The notes under the pieces: model-generated
Seen by the model: only the letters and a program-made list of their open reading frames with translations
Told to the model about the DNA's origin: nothing
The model's database searches: none
Shown here: positions 19,881 to 28,814 of the stretch, piece after piece
Layout of the letters: each line of letters begins with the position of its first letter
Numbering within the stretch: position 1 is the first letter of the stretch
Assembly (NCBI RefSeq): GCF_003751385.1
Contig: NZ_RJVA01000013.1
Location: 248,001 to 312,000 of the forward strand
DNA from: Desulfosoma caldarium
Lineage (GTDB): Bacteria; Desulfobacterota; Syntrophobacteria; Syntrophobacterales; DSM-9756
Direction of reading: 5' to 3'
Length of the DNA stretch: 64,000 nt
Translations under genes and position numbers: made by a program

Positions 19881-20993
19881 TCATAGGAGGCGTTCCACGG
19901 GCAGGTAATTGAAGCCAAAGGCTTCCGCAACGCCCGGGTGGGTGACGTGGCCGGCAATGACGTTGGCCCCTTTGGCAATTTCTGGATTGTCTTTCATGGC
20001 TTGGCGCCAGCCCTTGTTGGCGATTTCCAGAGCATAAGGCAGCGTGGCGTTGGTTAATGCCAAGGTGGACGTTTTAGGAACGGCGCCGGGCATGTTGGCC
20101 ACGCAGTAGTGCACGACCCCGTCCACGGTGTAGATGGGGTTTGTGTGCGTGGTGGGTTTGGAGGTTTCAAAGCATCCGCCCTGATCGATGGCCACATCGA
20201 TAAGAACCGCCCCTTTCTTCATGGTGGGCAGCATATCACGCGTGACCAGTTTGGGAGCCTTGGCGCCGGGAATGAGCACGGCCCCGATAACTACGTCGGC
20301 TTTCTTGACCACGTCTCGAATGGCGGCCGGAGACGATGCCAAAAGAAAACAGTTGGCTGGCATCACGTCGCTCAGGTATCGAAGCCTTTCCAGATTCTTG
20401 TCCAGAATAAACACCTTGGCGCCCAGGCCGCAGGCCATCTTGGCTGCATTGGTTCCCACGACGCCGCCTCCAAGAATCACAACCGTAGCCGGCTCCACGC
20501 CGGGCACGCCGGCCAGCAAAATGCCCTGGCCGCCGTAGGCCATTTCCAAGTACTTGGCGGCTTGCTGGACGGCCATTCTTCCGGCCACTTCACTCATGGG
20601 CGTGAGCAGAGGCAGAGATCCGTCGGGTTTCTGGATCGTTTCATAGGCGATGTTGACGGAGCGCCGGTCCATGAGCACGCGCGTGAGGGCCTCATTGGCG
20701 GCCAGGTGAAGGTAGGTGAAGACGATTTGGTTTTCTCGTATGAGGTCGTATTCAGGAGGGAGTGGTTCCTTGACGTGCATGACCATGTCGGCTCGAGCAT
20801 AGATGTCGGCGGGGGAGTCCACAATCTGAGCACCCACTCGGCGGTAGGCATCGTCGGAAAAACCGCTGCCCACGCCGGCCCCCGTTTCCACAAGGACGGT
20901 GTGGCCGTGCTGCACGACCACCTCGGCCCCAAAGGGGGTCATGGAAACGCGGTTTTCTTCGGCCTTGATTTCCTTGAGAATACCGAGAATCAT
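19881..20993 (-). CDS. ald: L-alanine dehydrogenase
   Basis: A 370-residue NAD-dependent alanine dehydrogenase that interconverts alanine with pyruvate and ammonia. It begins MILGILKEIKAEENRVSMTP, has MHVKEPLP with the substrate-binding Lys region, and the NAD-binding glycine motif VVILGGGVVGTNAAKMA (about residues 170-186). The C-terminal HPGVAEAFG is also characteristic. Length and motifs match the family throughout. It lies 44 bp downstream of lipA on the same strand and may be transcribed with lipB and lipA. A terminator follows immediately. Confidence 0.95.
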   Translation of the reverse strand: MILGILKEIKAEENRVSMTPFGAEVVVQHGHTVLVETGAGVGSGFSDDAYRRVGAQIVDSPADIYARADMVMHVKEPLPPEYDLIRENQIVFTYLHLAANEALTRVLMDRRSVNIAYETIQKPDGSLPLLTPMSEVAGRMAVQQAAKYLEMAYGGQGILLAGVPGVEPATVVILGGGVVGTNAAKMACGLGAKVFILDKNLERLRYLSDVMPANCFLLASSPAAIRDVVKKADVVIGAVLIPGAKAPKLVTRDMLPTMKKGAVLIDVAIDQGGCFETSKPTTHTNPIYTVDGVVHYCVANMPGAVPKTSTLALTNATLPYALEIANKGWRQAMKDNPEIAKGANVIAGHVTHPGVAEAFGFNYLPVERLL

Positions 20994-21037
20994 CAGCTCG
21001 ACTCCTTTCTTTCACGTCACGAGAAGCCACGGAGGTT

Positions 21038-21919
21038 TCACAGTCTGCGGTGCAGTTCATGGGCATGATAGGAACTACGCACCCAGGGTCCGGACGCCAC
21101 CTGACGAAAGCCCATGGACAAGGCTTTCTCACGCCAGGTATCAAAGGCGTCGGGAGTCACATAGCGGGCCACAGGATGGAGATGGGGGGTCGGCTGCAGG
21201 TATTGGCCCAGGGTGAGCAGGCGGCAGCCGGCCTCCAAGAGGTCGTCTAAGGTCTGGAGAATTTCATCGTCGGTTTCCCCGAGGCCTAGCATGATGCCGG
21301 ATTTGACAGGAATATGCGGTGCGGCGGCAAAGGCGGCACGCAGGACCGCCAAGGATCGGCGATAGTCGGCTTGGGGTCTGACGGTGCCATAGAGTCGAGG
21401 GACCGTTTCAATGTTGTGATTCAAGACGGCTGGGCCGGCCTGCAACACCGTGTGCAGGGCCGAGAGACGGCCTTGAAAGTCGGGAATGAGCACTTCCACG
21501 AGCGTGCCGGGAACGGCGTCGCGTACGGTCCGAATGGTTTGGGCAAAGATAGAAGCGCCGCCGTCCAAAAGGTCGTCTCGCGTCACCGAGGTGATGACCA
21601 CGTAGCGAAGCCCAAGGGCCTGCACGGTCTGGGCGATGCGAGCGGGTTCTTGAGGGTCCGGGGCGGAGGGCCGGCCTTGGCGAACGGCGCAGAATCGACA
21701 TCGGCGCGTGCACACATCGCCGAGAATGAGAAACGTGGCCGTCTTTTGCGAAAAGCATTCCCAGTGGTTGGGGCATCGAGCTTCCTGACAGACCGTATGA
21801 ACGCGCGCGGTGCGAAGCAGAGCGCGCACGTTATGGTAGGGTTCCATGGGGGGCAGGCGCTTTCGCAGCCACGAAGGTTTTTGAAGCGTTTGAACTGCGG
21901 GTGGGTCATGCGTGGGCAT
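21038..21919 (-). CDS. lipA: Lipoyl synthase
   Basis: A 293-residue radical SAM enzyme that inserts two sulfurs into protein-bound octanoate. Both cluster motifs are present: CQEARCPNHWEC for the auxiliary [4Fe-4S] cluster and CTRRCRFC for the radical SAM cluster. The C-terminal RSSYHA is the conserved Ser ligand motif. The start at 21919 overlaps lipB by 14 bp and has AGGGG upstream; the open frame extends 60 bp further but into lipB. The lipB-lipA pair supplies lipoate for 2-oxoacid dehydrogenase or glycine-cleavage complexes. Confidence 0.96.
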   Translation of the reverse strand: MPTHDPPAVQTLQKPSWLRKRLPPMEPYHNVRALLRTARVHTVCQEARCPNHWECFSQKTATFLILGDVCTRRCRFCAVRQGRPSAPDPQEPARIAQTVQALGLRYVVITSVTRDDLLDGGASIFAQTIRTVRDAVPGTLVEVLIPDFQGRLSALHTVLQAGPAVLNHNIETVPRLYGTVRPQADYRRSLAVLRAAFAAAPHIPVKSGIMLGLGETDDEILQTLDDLLEAGCRLLTLGQYLQPTPHLHPVARYVTPDAFDTWREKALSMGFRQVASGPWVRSSYHAHELHRRL

Positions 21920-22613
21920 GGAGGTTTTCCCCTGTGTCAAGGTGAAGCGCCGAGAGATCCATCGGTTCGAAGTGCACATCCAGAACTGACTGGGCGCAGT
22001 CCATGAACACTTCTTTGACCTGCGTCATAGATAACACGGTTTGTGTTTCCACGGCGAGGGATGTGACGGCCACGTCGGTTAGGCCGCAGGGACGAATCCA
22101 GCCGAAAGGTTCCAGGGACGTGGTAACGTTGAGGGCCAGGCCGTGAAAGCTCACGCCGTGCCGAACGGCAATGCCTAGACTTCCCAGTTTTTTTTCACCG
22201 ACCCAGACGCCGCGGTTTCGAGGGTTTCGTGTCGCTTTCACGCCGAAGCGCCGGGCCGTTTGAATCATGATCTCTTCCAGGGCCGTGACCCATTCCACGA
22301 CCTTCCATCCCGCGGAAGGAAGATGGACAATGGGATAGGCCACGAGCTGACCTGGCCCATGGTAGGTGATGGAACCGCCCCGTTCCACGGGAAAAAGGGA
22401 GATTCCCTGGGCTTTCAAAAAATTTTGAGTGACACAGAGGTGTTCCGTGCCGCCTTGGCGCCCGCAGGTGAAGACGGAAGGGTGTTCGACAAGAAAAAGC
22501 ACGTCGCGGGCCAAGATGCCGAGCCGGCGCTTTTCCACGCACGCCTGTTGCAGGCGAAGCGCCAACCCATAGTCGAACAAGCCTAAGTCCACGAGGTGCC
22601 AAAGGCGGGGCAT
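21906..22613 (-). CDS. lipB: Lipoyl(octanoyl) transferase
   Basis: A 235-residue octanoyl-ACP:protein N-octanoyltransferase. The family motif RGGSITYHGPGQLVAYP is intact, and the catalytic Cys lies in RPCGLTDVAVTSL with the Lys in GEKKLGSLGIAV. The start at 22613 (MPRLWHL) was preferred to an upstream in-frame codon because it fits the family N-terminus. It makes the substrate for the overlapping lipA product. Confidence 0.95.
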   Translation of the reverse strand: MPRLWHLVDLGLFDYGLALRLQQACVEKRRLGILARDVLFLVEHPSVFTCGRQGGTEHLCVTQNFLKAQGISLFPVERGGSITYHGPGQLVAYPIVHLPSAGWKVVEWVTALEEIMIQTARRFGVKATRNPRNRGVWVGEKKLGSLGIAVRHGVSFHGLALNVTTSLEPFGWIRPCGLTDVAVTSLAVETQTVLSMTQVKEVFMDCAQSVLDVHFEPMDLSALHLDTGENLHAHA

Positions 22614-22796
22614 GGGGTCACATCTTGATTTGTGCCACAACAGCTGCCTGGCGTCCTCCAGCACTCATGCTCCAGCCCCCTCGCACTGGGCTGCCAATGG
22701 ATGCCCTTCGCTGTGGGCTCTTCGGCGTGCGCTGCGATGACGGTTTGGGCCCCGGGGCAAGACAATTATCCGGAAATGTGCTTTTCATGATTCTAA

Positions 22797-22847
22797 AGGG
22801 GCGCGCCGAGCCGCGAAATTAGGGTTCGCGACCGGCGCGACGCCCCT
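22797..22847 (-). terminator. Long GC-rich hairpin after dsrP
   Basis: AGGGGCG (22797-22803) pairs with CGCCCCT (22841-22847); inner CGCCG/CGGCG and CGCGAA/TTCGCG extend the stem around a small loop. Read on the minus strand it lies about 30 bp after dsrP and is followed by TTTAGAAT, a weak T-run. It is the likely end of the dsr transcript. Confidence 0.6.
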
Positions 22848-22875
22848 ACCCGAAAGAACTCTCCGCACAAGGCCC

Positions 22876-24033
22876 CTAGGCTCGTATTTCCTCCTTGACT
22901 CCAATGGCCACTTTATACAACACGGTCATAATGAGAAAGCCGGTTGCCCACACGCCCAAGGTAATGGCCAATTCGGGAGCGGTGGGCACGTAGGGTGTCA
23001 CCTTGTCAAAGACATTGGGAATAAAACCGGTGACGACCAAGCCCACGCCTTTTTCGAGATAGAGGCCGAAGAAGACCGCAATGCAGGCGAGCTTCAGGAG
23101 TTTTTCATTATTTCGAAACGCCGGGGGTACAAGAAGAACCAGGGCCGTGATGGACAAAATCACGGAAAGCCACATGAAAGGCACCAGTTCTCCATGGCCT
23201 TCATAGCCCACAAATTGGTAGAGGAAGCCATGCATGTGTCCGGGAATCTGGCTGTAAAAAGCGGTGAAGACTTCCAGGAGGAGGAAGAAGACGCTGGTGA
23301 TCATGGCGTAGGTGACAATCTTGGAAAGCTTTTCGATAGCCGATGGACCCGGATCGAAGTTGGTGCGTTTGCGAATGAGGAAGCACAGCAGGATGAGCAA
23401 TGAGGGGCCCGAGGCAAAGGCCGAAGCGAGAAAGCGGGCGGCCATAATGGCCGTCAGCCAAAAATGGCGACCGGGCAGGCCGGCGTAGAGAAAGGCCGTC
23501 ACCGTGTGAATACTCACTGCCCAGGGAATGGACACGTAAATGAGCGGCTTGACCCACTTAGGCGGCGGCACCTCTTTGCGTTCGGCGCTGAGGACGGTCC
23601 AGCCGATGACGGCGTTGAGGAACAGATAGCCGTTCAAGACCACCATATCCCAAAACAGAATGGAGTTGGGGGTGGGATGGAGCAACACGTTCAAGAGGCG
23701 CATGGGTTGGCCGAGGTCCACGACGATGAACAACAAGCACATGGTCACGGCACTCACGGCCAGAAATTCCCCGAGAATGGTGATGCGGCCGAATTCCTTG
23801 ACGTTGTGCAGGTAATAGGGAAGGACCACCATGACGGCCGATGCGGCCACACCGACGAGAAAAGTGAATTGGGCGATGTAAAAACCCCACGACACATCCC
23901 GGCTCATGCCGGTGATTCTCAACCCTTGGTTAAGCTGGAGCATGAAGCAGGCAAAGCCGATCCCTGAAAGAATCGCCAAGCCCAGCAGAAGGCTCCAGTA
24001 CTTTTGACTGCCTTTGAATGCCTTTTCCAGCAT
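22876..24033 (-). CDS. dsrP: DsrMKJOP complex membrane subunit DsrP
   Basis: A 385-residue NrfD-type integral membrane protein with about ten hydrophobic segments. It is the last gene of the dsr operon, 12 bp after dsrO. In the complex it probably exchanges electrons between menaquinone and the periplasmic subunits DsrO and DsrJ. Identification rests on the NrfD-like sequence together with complete dsrMKJO context. It is distinct from the other NrfD protein of this window at 6661-7896. Confidence 0.93.
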   Translation of the reverse strand: MLEKAFKGSQKYWSLLLGLAILSGIGFACFMLQLNQGLRITGMSRDVSWGFYIAQFTFLVGVAASAVMVVLPYYLHNVKEFGRITILGEFLAVSAVTMCLLFIVVDLGQPMRLLNVLLHPTPNSILFWDMVVLNGYLFLNAVIGWTVLSAERKEVPPPKWVKPLIYVSIPWAVSIHTVTAFLYAGLPGRHFWLTAIMAARFLASAFASGPSLLILLCFLIRKRTNFDPGPSAIEKLSKIVTYAMITSVFFLLLEVFTAFYSQIPGHMHGFLYQFVGYEGHGELVPFMWLSVILSITALVLLVPPAFRNNEKLLKLACIAVFFGLYLEKGVGLVVTGFIPNVFDKVTPYVPTAPELAITLGVWATGFLIMTVLYKVAIGVKEEIRA

Positions 24034-24045
24034 GTCGTCCCCTCA

Positions 24046-24840
24046 TCAAATCAGGTAGTAAACGTTCGGCCCTGTGCCCAGTTCAACCTTTCGGCGCAGA
24101 CTGTAATGGTCGGACAGGATCTTGCGCACTTCGGAGTTGGGATCCGTCACGTCGCCGAAGATCAAGGCTTTGGCTTTGCACGCTTCCACGCACGCCGGCT
24201 GCAAACCTTCATCGATGCGTTCGTAGCAGAAGGTACATTTTTCCACCACGCCTTTGCGCCGGGTTGGGTACGTCATGTTGATCTCTTCGGTTTTTAGATA
24301 GGGTCGAGGATCGCCCCAGTTGAAGCTCCGTGCCCCATAGGGGCAGCCTGCCATGCAGTATCGGCACCCGATGCAGCGGTGGAAGTCCATCATGACGATG
24401 CCGTCTTGCGCTCGCTTAAACGTCGCCTTGGTGGGACACACGCGCACGCACGGCGGATTGGTGCAGTGGTTGCACAGGAGCATAAAGGGACTTTCCTTTA
24501 CCTTTTGTGGAGCGTATTCATGGGCCTGGTCTGGAAAGGCGTGTTTGTATTCTTCCAACCAAATCCATTTGATCTCCCGCTTCGGGTCGGGAATGTCCGG
24601 GACATTGTGCGTCTTGTGGCACGCCAAAATGCAGTCTTTACACTGGCGTTTTTCTTGTTCTTCCCAACACTTCTCCATGTCCACGACCATGGCCCACTGA
24701 GCTCCCTGGAGAGCGTTGGGATCGGGTTTGTATCGAGGCCCCTGTTGTTGGGCGAGCGCCTGAAAGACAGGCAGAGCACTCAGCCCCAGGACGGATATTC
24801 CGCCTATCTTCAGGAATTCACGGCGATCCTTTTCCATCAC
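24046..24840 (-). CDS. dsrO: DsrMKJOP complex periplasmic FeS subunit DsrO
   Basis: A 264-residue ferredoxin-like subunit with a Tat signal, DRREFLKIGG, at the N-terminus. Cys groups CKDCILAC, CNHCTNPPCVRVC, CIGCRYCMAGC and CTFCYERIDEGLQPAC can bind several [4Fe-4S] clusters. It should pass electrons between DsrP and the cytochrome DsrJ in the periplasm. Its ATG overlaps the dsrJ stop (ATGA, 24837-24840), so the two are translationally coupled. Confidence 0.94.
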   Translation of the reverse strand: MMEKDRREFLKIGGISVLGLSALPVFQALAQQQGPRYKPDPNALQGAQWAMVVDMEKCWEEQEKRQCKDCILACHKTHNVPDIPDPKREIKWIWLEEYKHAFPDQAHEYAPQKVKESPFMLLCNHCTNPPCVRVCPTKATFKRAQDGIVMMDFHRCIGCRYCMAGCPYGARSFNWGDPRPYLKTEEINMTYPTRRKGVVEKCTFCYERIDEGLQPACVEACKAKALIFGDVTDPNSEVRKILSDHYSLRRKVELGTGPNVYYLI

Positions 24841-25214
24841 ATGTTCTCCTTAGGCTCGATGTGACACTGCCAGCAATAAGGCGTGACTCCGGCGTAGGTG
24901 TGACATTGGTCGCAGAATTTGACCTTGCTGCTATGGCATTTCATGCAAGAGTTCTGAAGACTCATGAAATGTTCCCTGCCGTCGGGTCCCACCCACAATC
25001 TGTTGGCGTCACGAACCACCAGATCCCGCCACTGGTTGAGAAGCACCATGTGTTCCGTTTTCATGTAGGCCGTGTCCATGACACAGACCTTTTCCGTAGT
25101 GGGAAGTTCGGGTTTGGGTGCCGGAGCGGCCTTTCCCAAATTGGACCACAAGGGAAAGGTGAACAGCACCACAAAGATCAGAATGCCCGGGACGATCTTT
25201 TTGGCATCATACAT
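24837..25214 (-). CDS. dsrJ: DsrMKJOP complex triheme cytochrome c DsrJ
   Basis: A 125-residue membrane-anchored cytochrome. An N-terminal hydrophobic segment (KKIVPGILIFVVLFTFPLW) is followed by three CxxCH heme motifs: CMKCH, CDQCH and CWQCH. DsrJ is known for one heme with unusual His/Cys ligation; the Cys needed could be one of the remaining residues, such as that in KVCVMDTAY. The start at 25214 overlaps dsrK by 8 bp, and further upstream in-frame codons would lie well inside dsrK. Confidence 0.94.
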   Translation of the reverse strand: MYDAKKIVPGILIFVVLFTFPLWSNLGKAAPAPKPELPTTEKVCVMDTAYMKTEHMVLLNQWRDLVVRDANRLWVGPDGREHFMSLQNSCMKCHSSKVKFCDQCHTYAGVTPYCWQCHIEPKENM

Positions 25215-26832
25215 CTTCAGCCTCCTCCTCTTCTTCCATCCCCGGCAGGGGTTCATAACGGAGGTCGGTGGTCCGTTTCTTTTCACCCTTCATCACCAGG
25301 GCGTTGCCGACAAGTTCGTGAAGCCCCGTCACCTCGACACCCGGCACCCAGTAGTTCATTAGGGGCGGCAACACGGCGCGATCGATGGCGCAGATACATG
25401 CCAACATGTTCACGCCGTATTTTTCGTGGACATAACGCACCGCGTTAGCGCGTGGTAGGCCTCCACGCATGCGCATTTCCATGAACTCATCGGTGTTGAG
25501 TCCTGATCCGGAGCCGCAGCAGAATGTCTTTTCTCGAATGGTGTTTTCCGGCATGTCATAGAAATGGTTGCACACGGCCTTGAGGACGTAACGGGGTTCT
25601 TCAAAAAGCCCCATGGCACGGGACGTATTGCATGAATCGTGGAAGGTAACGATTTTATTATCATTACGGCTTGGATCCAGGTTGAGTTTGCCGTGGCGAA
25701 TGAGGTCGGCCGTGAATTCGGCAATGTGCACCATCTTGGTGCTTTTGGCGTTCTCAAAAACGGTGCCGGTGATGGGGGACTTGGGAACTTCCAGGAAATC
25801 GGCCGGTCCGTTCATGGTGTCCATGTACTGATTGATGACGCGCCACATGTGACCGCATTCGCCGCCAAGGATCCATTTGACCTTAAGGCGCTTGGCTTCC
25901 GCGTACATTTTGGCGTTAAGGCGTTTCATCATTTCATGGGATGTGAACAGGCCGAAGTTACCGCCTTCGGAAGCATAGGTGCTCCAGGTATAGTCCAGCC
26001 CGATCTCATGGAAGAGCATCATGTAGCCCATGAGGGTGTAGGTTCCGGGATCGGCAAAGACGTCTCCCGAGGGGGTGATGAACAGCACCTCGGCGCCCTT
26101 GCGGTTGAACGTCGGCTCCACGCGCACGCCCGTGACCGCTTCGATCTCGTCCACGAAGAACATGATCATGTCCTTGAAAGCGTGAGGCTGAATCCCCAGG
26201 TGGTTGCCGTTCATGTAGCAGTTAGCGACGGGCCCCATGATCCAGTCGATGTTGCAGCCCAGTTCATTGAGGAGCTCGCGGCCCATCATGGTGATTTCGG
26301 CCGTGTCAATACCGTAAGGGCAAAAAACGGAACAGCGCCGGCACTCTGTGCACTGATAGAAGTAATAGAACCATTCCTTAATGATCTGTTCCGTCAAGGC
26401 GCGAGCACCGGCATATTTCTTCAAAATCTTCCCGCTTCCGGTAAAGTAGTTGCGGTAAATGGAGCGAATCAGTTCCGCCCGCAACACGGGCATGTTCTTG
26501 GGATCCCCGGATCCGATAAAGTAATGGCACTTGTCCGCACAGGCGCCGCACCGAACGCAGATATCCATAAAGAGCTTGAAAGAACGGAATTTGTCCAATC
26601 GATCCTTCATGCCCTTGAGGGTGATGTCTTTCCAATCGTCGGGCAACTTCCAGTCTTCATCCGTGGGACTCCACTCGCGGGGGTTGGGTAGCCCTACCAC
26701 CTCAAGGTTCTTGGGCTTGGCACTATAGCAATACGTGCCGGGTCGAAACTCCGGGAACGTTTCGGTCCACGGCCTCTGCGGCGGCCGATGGTCCACTTTG
26801 CCAAGTTCGCTGGGTTTCGGGACAGTAGCCAT
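25207..26832 (-). CDS. dsrK: DsrMKJOP complex HdrD-like FeS subunit DsrK
   Basis: A 541-residue cytoplasmic subunit related to heterodisulfide reductase HdrD. It has two ferredoxin-type groups, CVRCGACADKC and CTECRRCSVFC. The C-terminal region carries Cys-rich motifs of the non-cubane cluster, including FHDSCNTSR and CCGSGSGLNTDEF. It is thought to act with the membrane cytochrome DsrM in reducing the DsrC trisulfide, the last step of dissimilatory sulfite reduction. It lies 2 bp after dsrM. The Glu-rich C-terminal tail is unremarkable. Confidence 0.96.
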   Translation of the reverse strand: MATVPKPSELGKVDHRPPQRPWTETFPEFRPGTYCYSAKPKNLEVVGLPNPREWSPTDEDWKLPDDWKDITLKGMKDRLDKFRSFKLFMDICVRCGACADKCHYFIGSGDPKNMPVLRAELIRSIYRNYFTGSGKILKKYAGARALTEQIIKEWFYYFYQCTECRRCSVFCPYGIDTAEITMMGRELLNELGCNIDWIMGPVANCYMNGNHLGIQPHAFKDMIMFFVDEIEAVTGVRVEPTFNRKGAEVLFITPSGDVFADPGTYTLMGYMMLFHEIGLDYTWSTYASEGGNFGLFTSHEMMKRLNAKMYAEAKRLKVKWILGGECGHMWRVINQYMDTMNGPADFLEVPKSPITGTVFENAKSTKMVHIAEFTADLIRHGKLNLDPSRNDNKIVTFHDSCNTSRAMGLFEEPRYVLKAVCNHFYDMPENTIREKTFCCGSGSGLNTDEFMEMRMRGGLPRANAVRYVHEKYGVNMLACICAIDRAVLPPLMNYWVPGVEVTGLHELVGNALVMKGEKKRTTDLRYEPLPGMEEEEEAEDV

Positions 26833-26834
26833 GT

Positions 26835-27839
26835 TTACTCCTTCTTTTCCACTGGAAGACCCGCTTCAATCATCTTTTCCCTGAACTCGTCTTCATACTC
26901 TTCGTAGGTGTGCACCTTGACCGGGTAATTCCACGGATTAATGTGGCGCACCATTCGGCTGTTGTTGGGTAGATTTCTTGTTGGACTGAGGAAAACCCCG
27001 GCCATGTGCACCAGCTTGCTGAAGGGAAAGTAAGCAAAAAGCACACTGACCAAGAAAAGATGGATGTAAAAGATGGTACCGATGCCCTCGGGAATCACCG
27101 GGTGAAACGTGGCCAGCCCCATGGTGAGTTCCTTGACGCCCACGATGTCCACCTTGTAGATGTAGCGCATGAGTACGCCGGTGGTGGCAATGGCGAAAAT
27201 GAGAAAAAGAGGAAAATAGTCGGACGGCAGGGAGATGTACTTAAGCTGCGGAATGGTGACGCGGCGCAGAAAGAGATAGGCCACGCCGGCCAAAAGAGCC
27301 AGGCCGGAAATGTAAAGCCGCGGCAGGCCCACTTCCAGAAAACCGTCCACGCTTTCCAAAAGGGTTACCAGGGGGACTACCGGTTCCGAGAAAAACCTCA
27401 AGTGTCTCAGCAACACCACAAGAAAGGAATAGTGAAAGACAATGGCGCCGAGCCACAACCATTTGGCCGAGGCGTATCGAATTTTTGGACCGTCGTAGTA
27501 TTCCAGGCGCGTGTTGCGAAAGAGGGACCGGAACAGCAGCACCTCGAGGATCATGCGAAGAACCACGCCCTTAGTATCCGTTGGATTTTCCAAGGGATCT
27601 GCTTTGATCCAGGAGAAGCTCTTTTGCTGTCCACAGGTGGTCGGGATGCGAAAAGGGACCGGGGAGCGGGCCCACCGCACCACGCGCGCCACAACCCCCA
27701 CGAAAAACAGGGCGACGGCCGCATAGGGGATGATCACCGCAAAAAGGGACGTCATCCCGGCCGTCACGCCGATCAGGGGGAGGCACACGAGGATCCCGAC
27801 GGCGACAAGGGAAAAGACCATGGCTTGTGATGCGTTCAT
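26835..27839 (-). CDS. dsrM: DsrMKJOP complex cytochrome b subunit DsrM
   Basis: A 334-residue membrane protein related to nitrate reductase gamma subunits (NarI) with several hydrophobic helices, which binds heme b. It should draw electrons from menaquinol and pass them to DsrK. The start at 27839 has AGGTGGGG at a good distance; a GTG at 27845 is a possible alternative. The gene lies 32 bp after the RsbRD-type leader gene, so the operon order is leader gene, dsrM, K, J, O, P. Confidence 0.95.
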   Translation of the reverse strand: MNASQAMVFSLVAVGILVCLPLIGVTAGMTSLFAVIIPYAAVALFFVGVVARVVRWARSPVPFRIPTTCGQQKSFSWIKADPLENPTDTKGVVLRMILEVLLFRSLFRNTRLEYYDGPKIRYASAKWLWLGAIVFHYSFLVVLLRHLRFFSEPVVPLVTLLESVDGFLEVGLPRLYISGLALLAGVAYLFLRRVTIPQLKYISLPSDYFPLFLIFAIATTGVLMRYIYKVDIVGVKELTMGLATFHPVIPEGIGTIFYIHLFLVSVLFAYFPFSKLVHMAGVFLSPTRNLPNNSRMVRHINPWNYPVKVHTYEEYEDEFREKMIEAGLPVEKKE

Positions 27840-27871
27840 AACCACCCCACCTCGTTTTGGTTAGTAAGATA

Positions 27872-28411
27872 TTAGGATTCCTCCCGGGAGCCACCCTCCG
27901 CACGGCGGCTCTCCCATATGGCATTGGCCCGTTCCAGAAGCCTTCCGGTCCGGTTCTTGATCTCGTCTACCCGAAGCTGGTAGAGATTTTCGCGGCATTC
28001 CATGTAGATGTTAAAGGCCATAAGGGCCGCTCGATCCACCGTGCGATCAAACCCGACCAGATCGGCTGCGTATTGGGTCGTGAGGCCGTCCTTGTCCGTC
28101 TGAGACCGCACCACGTCCTTTAAGGCAAACATAAAGCCCACGGCCTGAGCCGGCGTAAAGTCCTGCACGGCGCGCACGCGCACGATGCGATCCAAAAAGG
28201 CCAGCACATCGTCCGAGGGCAGCCCTTCCAGAATCTGCCTAAATACGCCCTCAATCCCTTCAAGAATGGAACGGCCCACAGGATTGGCAAAGGGATCCTT
28301 TTCTTTTTTGAGGAACTTGGCGGTCTCTTCCGGATACGTTTCCACTACGGATTGAAACCACTCTTTGAGGATGGCCTTTTGATTGCGCTGCAGGTATTGG
28401 CTAAAGCTCAT
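27872..28411 (-). CDS. RsbRD N-terminal-domain protein at the head of the dsr operon
   Basis: A 179-residue soluble helical protein resembling the N-terminal domain of RsbR-type stressosome proteins: FSQYLQRNQKAILKEWFQSVVETYPEET, then a globin-like helical body with DFTPAQAVGFMFALKDVV. No heme ligand or STAS domain can be confirmed. It begins the transcript of dsrMKJOP, with a good promoter about 100 bp upstream. A related gene upstream of dsrM is common in sulfate reducers as far as I know, but its function is unclear. A sensory or assembly role is an inference. The start at 28411 has GGTGG upstream; a TTG at 28432 is less likely. Confidence 0.75.
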   Translation of the reverse strand: MSFSQYLQRNQKAILKEWFQSVVETYPEETAKFLKKEKDPFANPVGRSILEGIEGVFRQILEGLPSDDVLAFLDRIVRVRAVQDFTPAQAVGFMFALKDVVRSQTDKDGLTTQYAADLVGFDRTVDRAALMAFNIYMECRENLYQLRVDEIKNRTGRLLERANAIWESRRAEGGSREES

Positions 28412-28512
28412 GACACCACCGTTTGTGCTCAAGGCTGGTGTGGCCGAAGCAGCCCCGCCCCCTTAGTGGGCTTCCTGCAGGCCGCTACGGCGCTCATCTT
28501 GTGAAGTATCTC

Positions 28513-28541
28513 ACTTTAAAAAAATCAGATAAGAATGTCAA
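28513..28541 (-). promoter_or_regulatory. Sigma-70-type promoter of the dsr operon
   Basis: On the minus strand TTGACA (28536-28541) is a perfect -35 element. A 17-bp spacer leads to TAAAGT (28513-28518), a -10 element with four of six consensus bases. The start of transcription would be near 28505, giving a leader of about 95 nt before the RsbRD-type gene. Confidence 0.7.
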
Positions 28542-28650
28542 GCTTTGGAAATACGCACACCGCCGCCTCCGCGCGGTGTCTCAAGGCGCCCTTGGCGCAA
28601 AGGCAACCGAATTATAGGAACCGGGTTTCTGCAGGGTCAAGGATTTTCGA

Positions 28651-28667
28651 GCCCTTTTTTAAAGGGC
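28651..28667 (-). terminator. Possible hairpin terminator after the aminotransferase
   Basis: GCCCTTT and AAAGGGC form a 7-bp inverted repeat with a 3-base loop about 150 bp beyond the aminotransferase stop on the minus strand. No T-run follows the stem, so function as a terminator is uncertain. The rest of 28542-28814 shows no gene; it also holds ACACCGC/GCGGTGT near 28555-28581. Confidence 0.3.
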
Positions 28668-28814
28668 CTGCGGCGGCCAAAGGGGCCACCCGAACATGTG
28701 GGCACCTCAGGGCGTTAAAGGGGGGCATCGCCCACGAAGGGGCAGTCGCCAAGGAGCCCGCGATGTGTGAAAGAAGGTGCGAAATAATCAAATGATGGAG
28801 AACTCATGTTTTCT

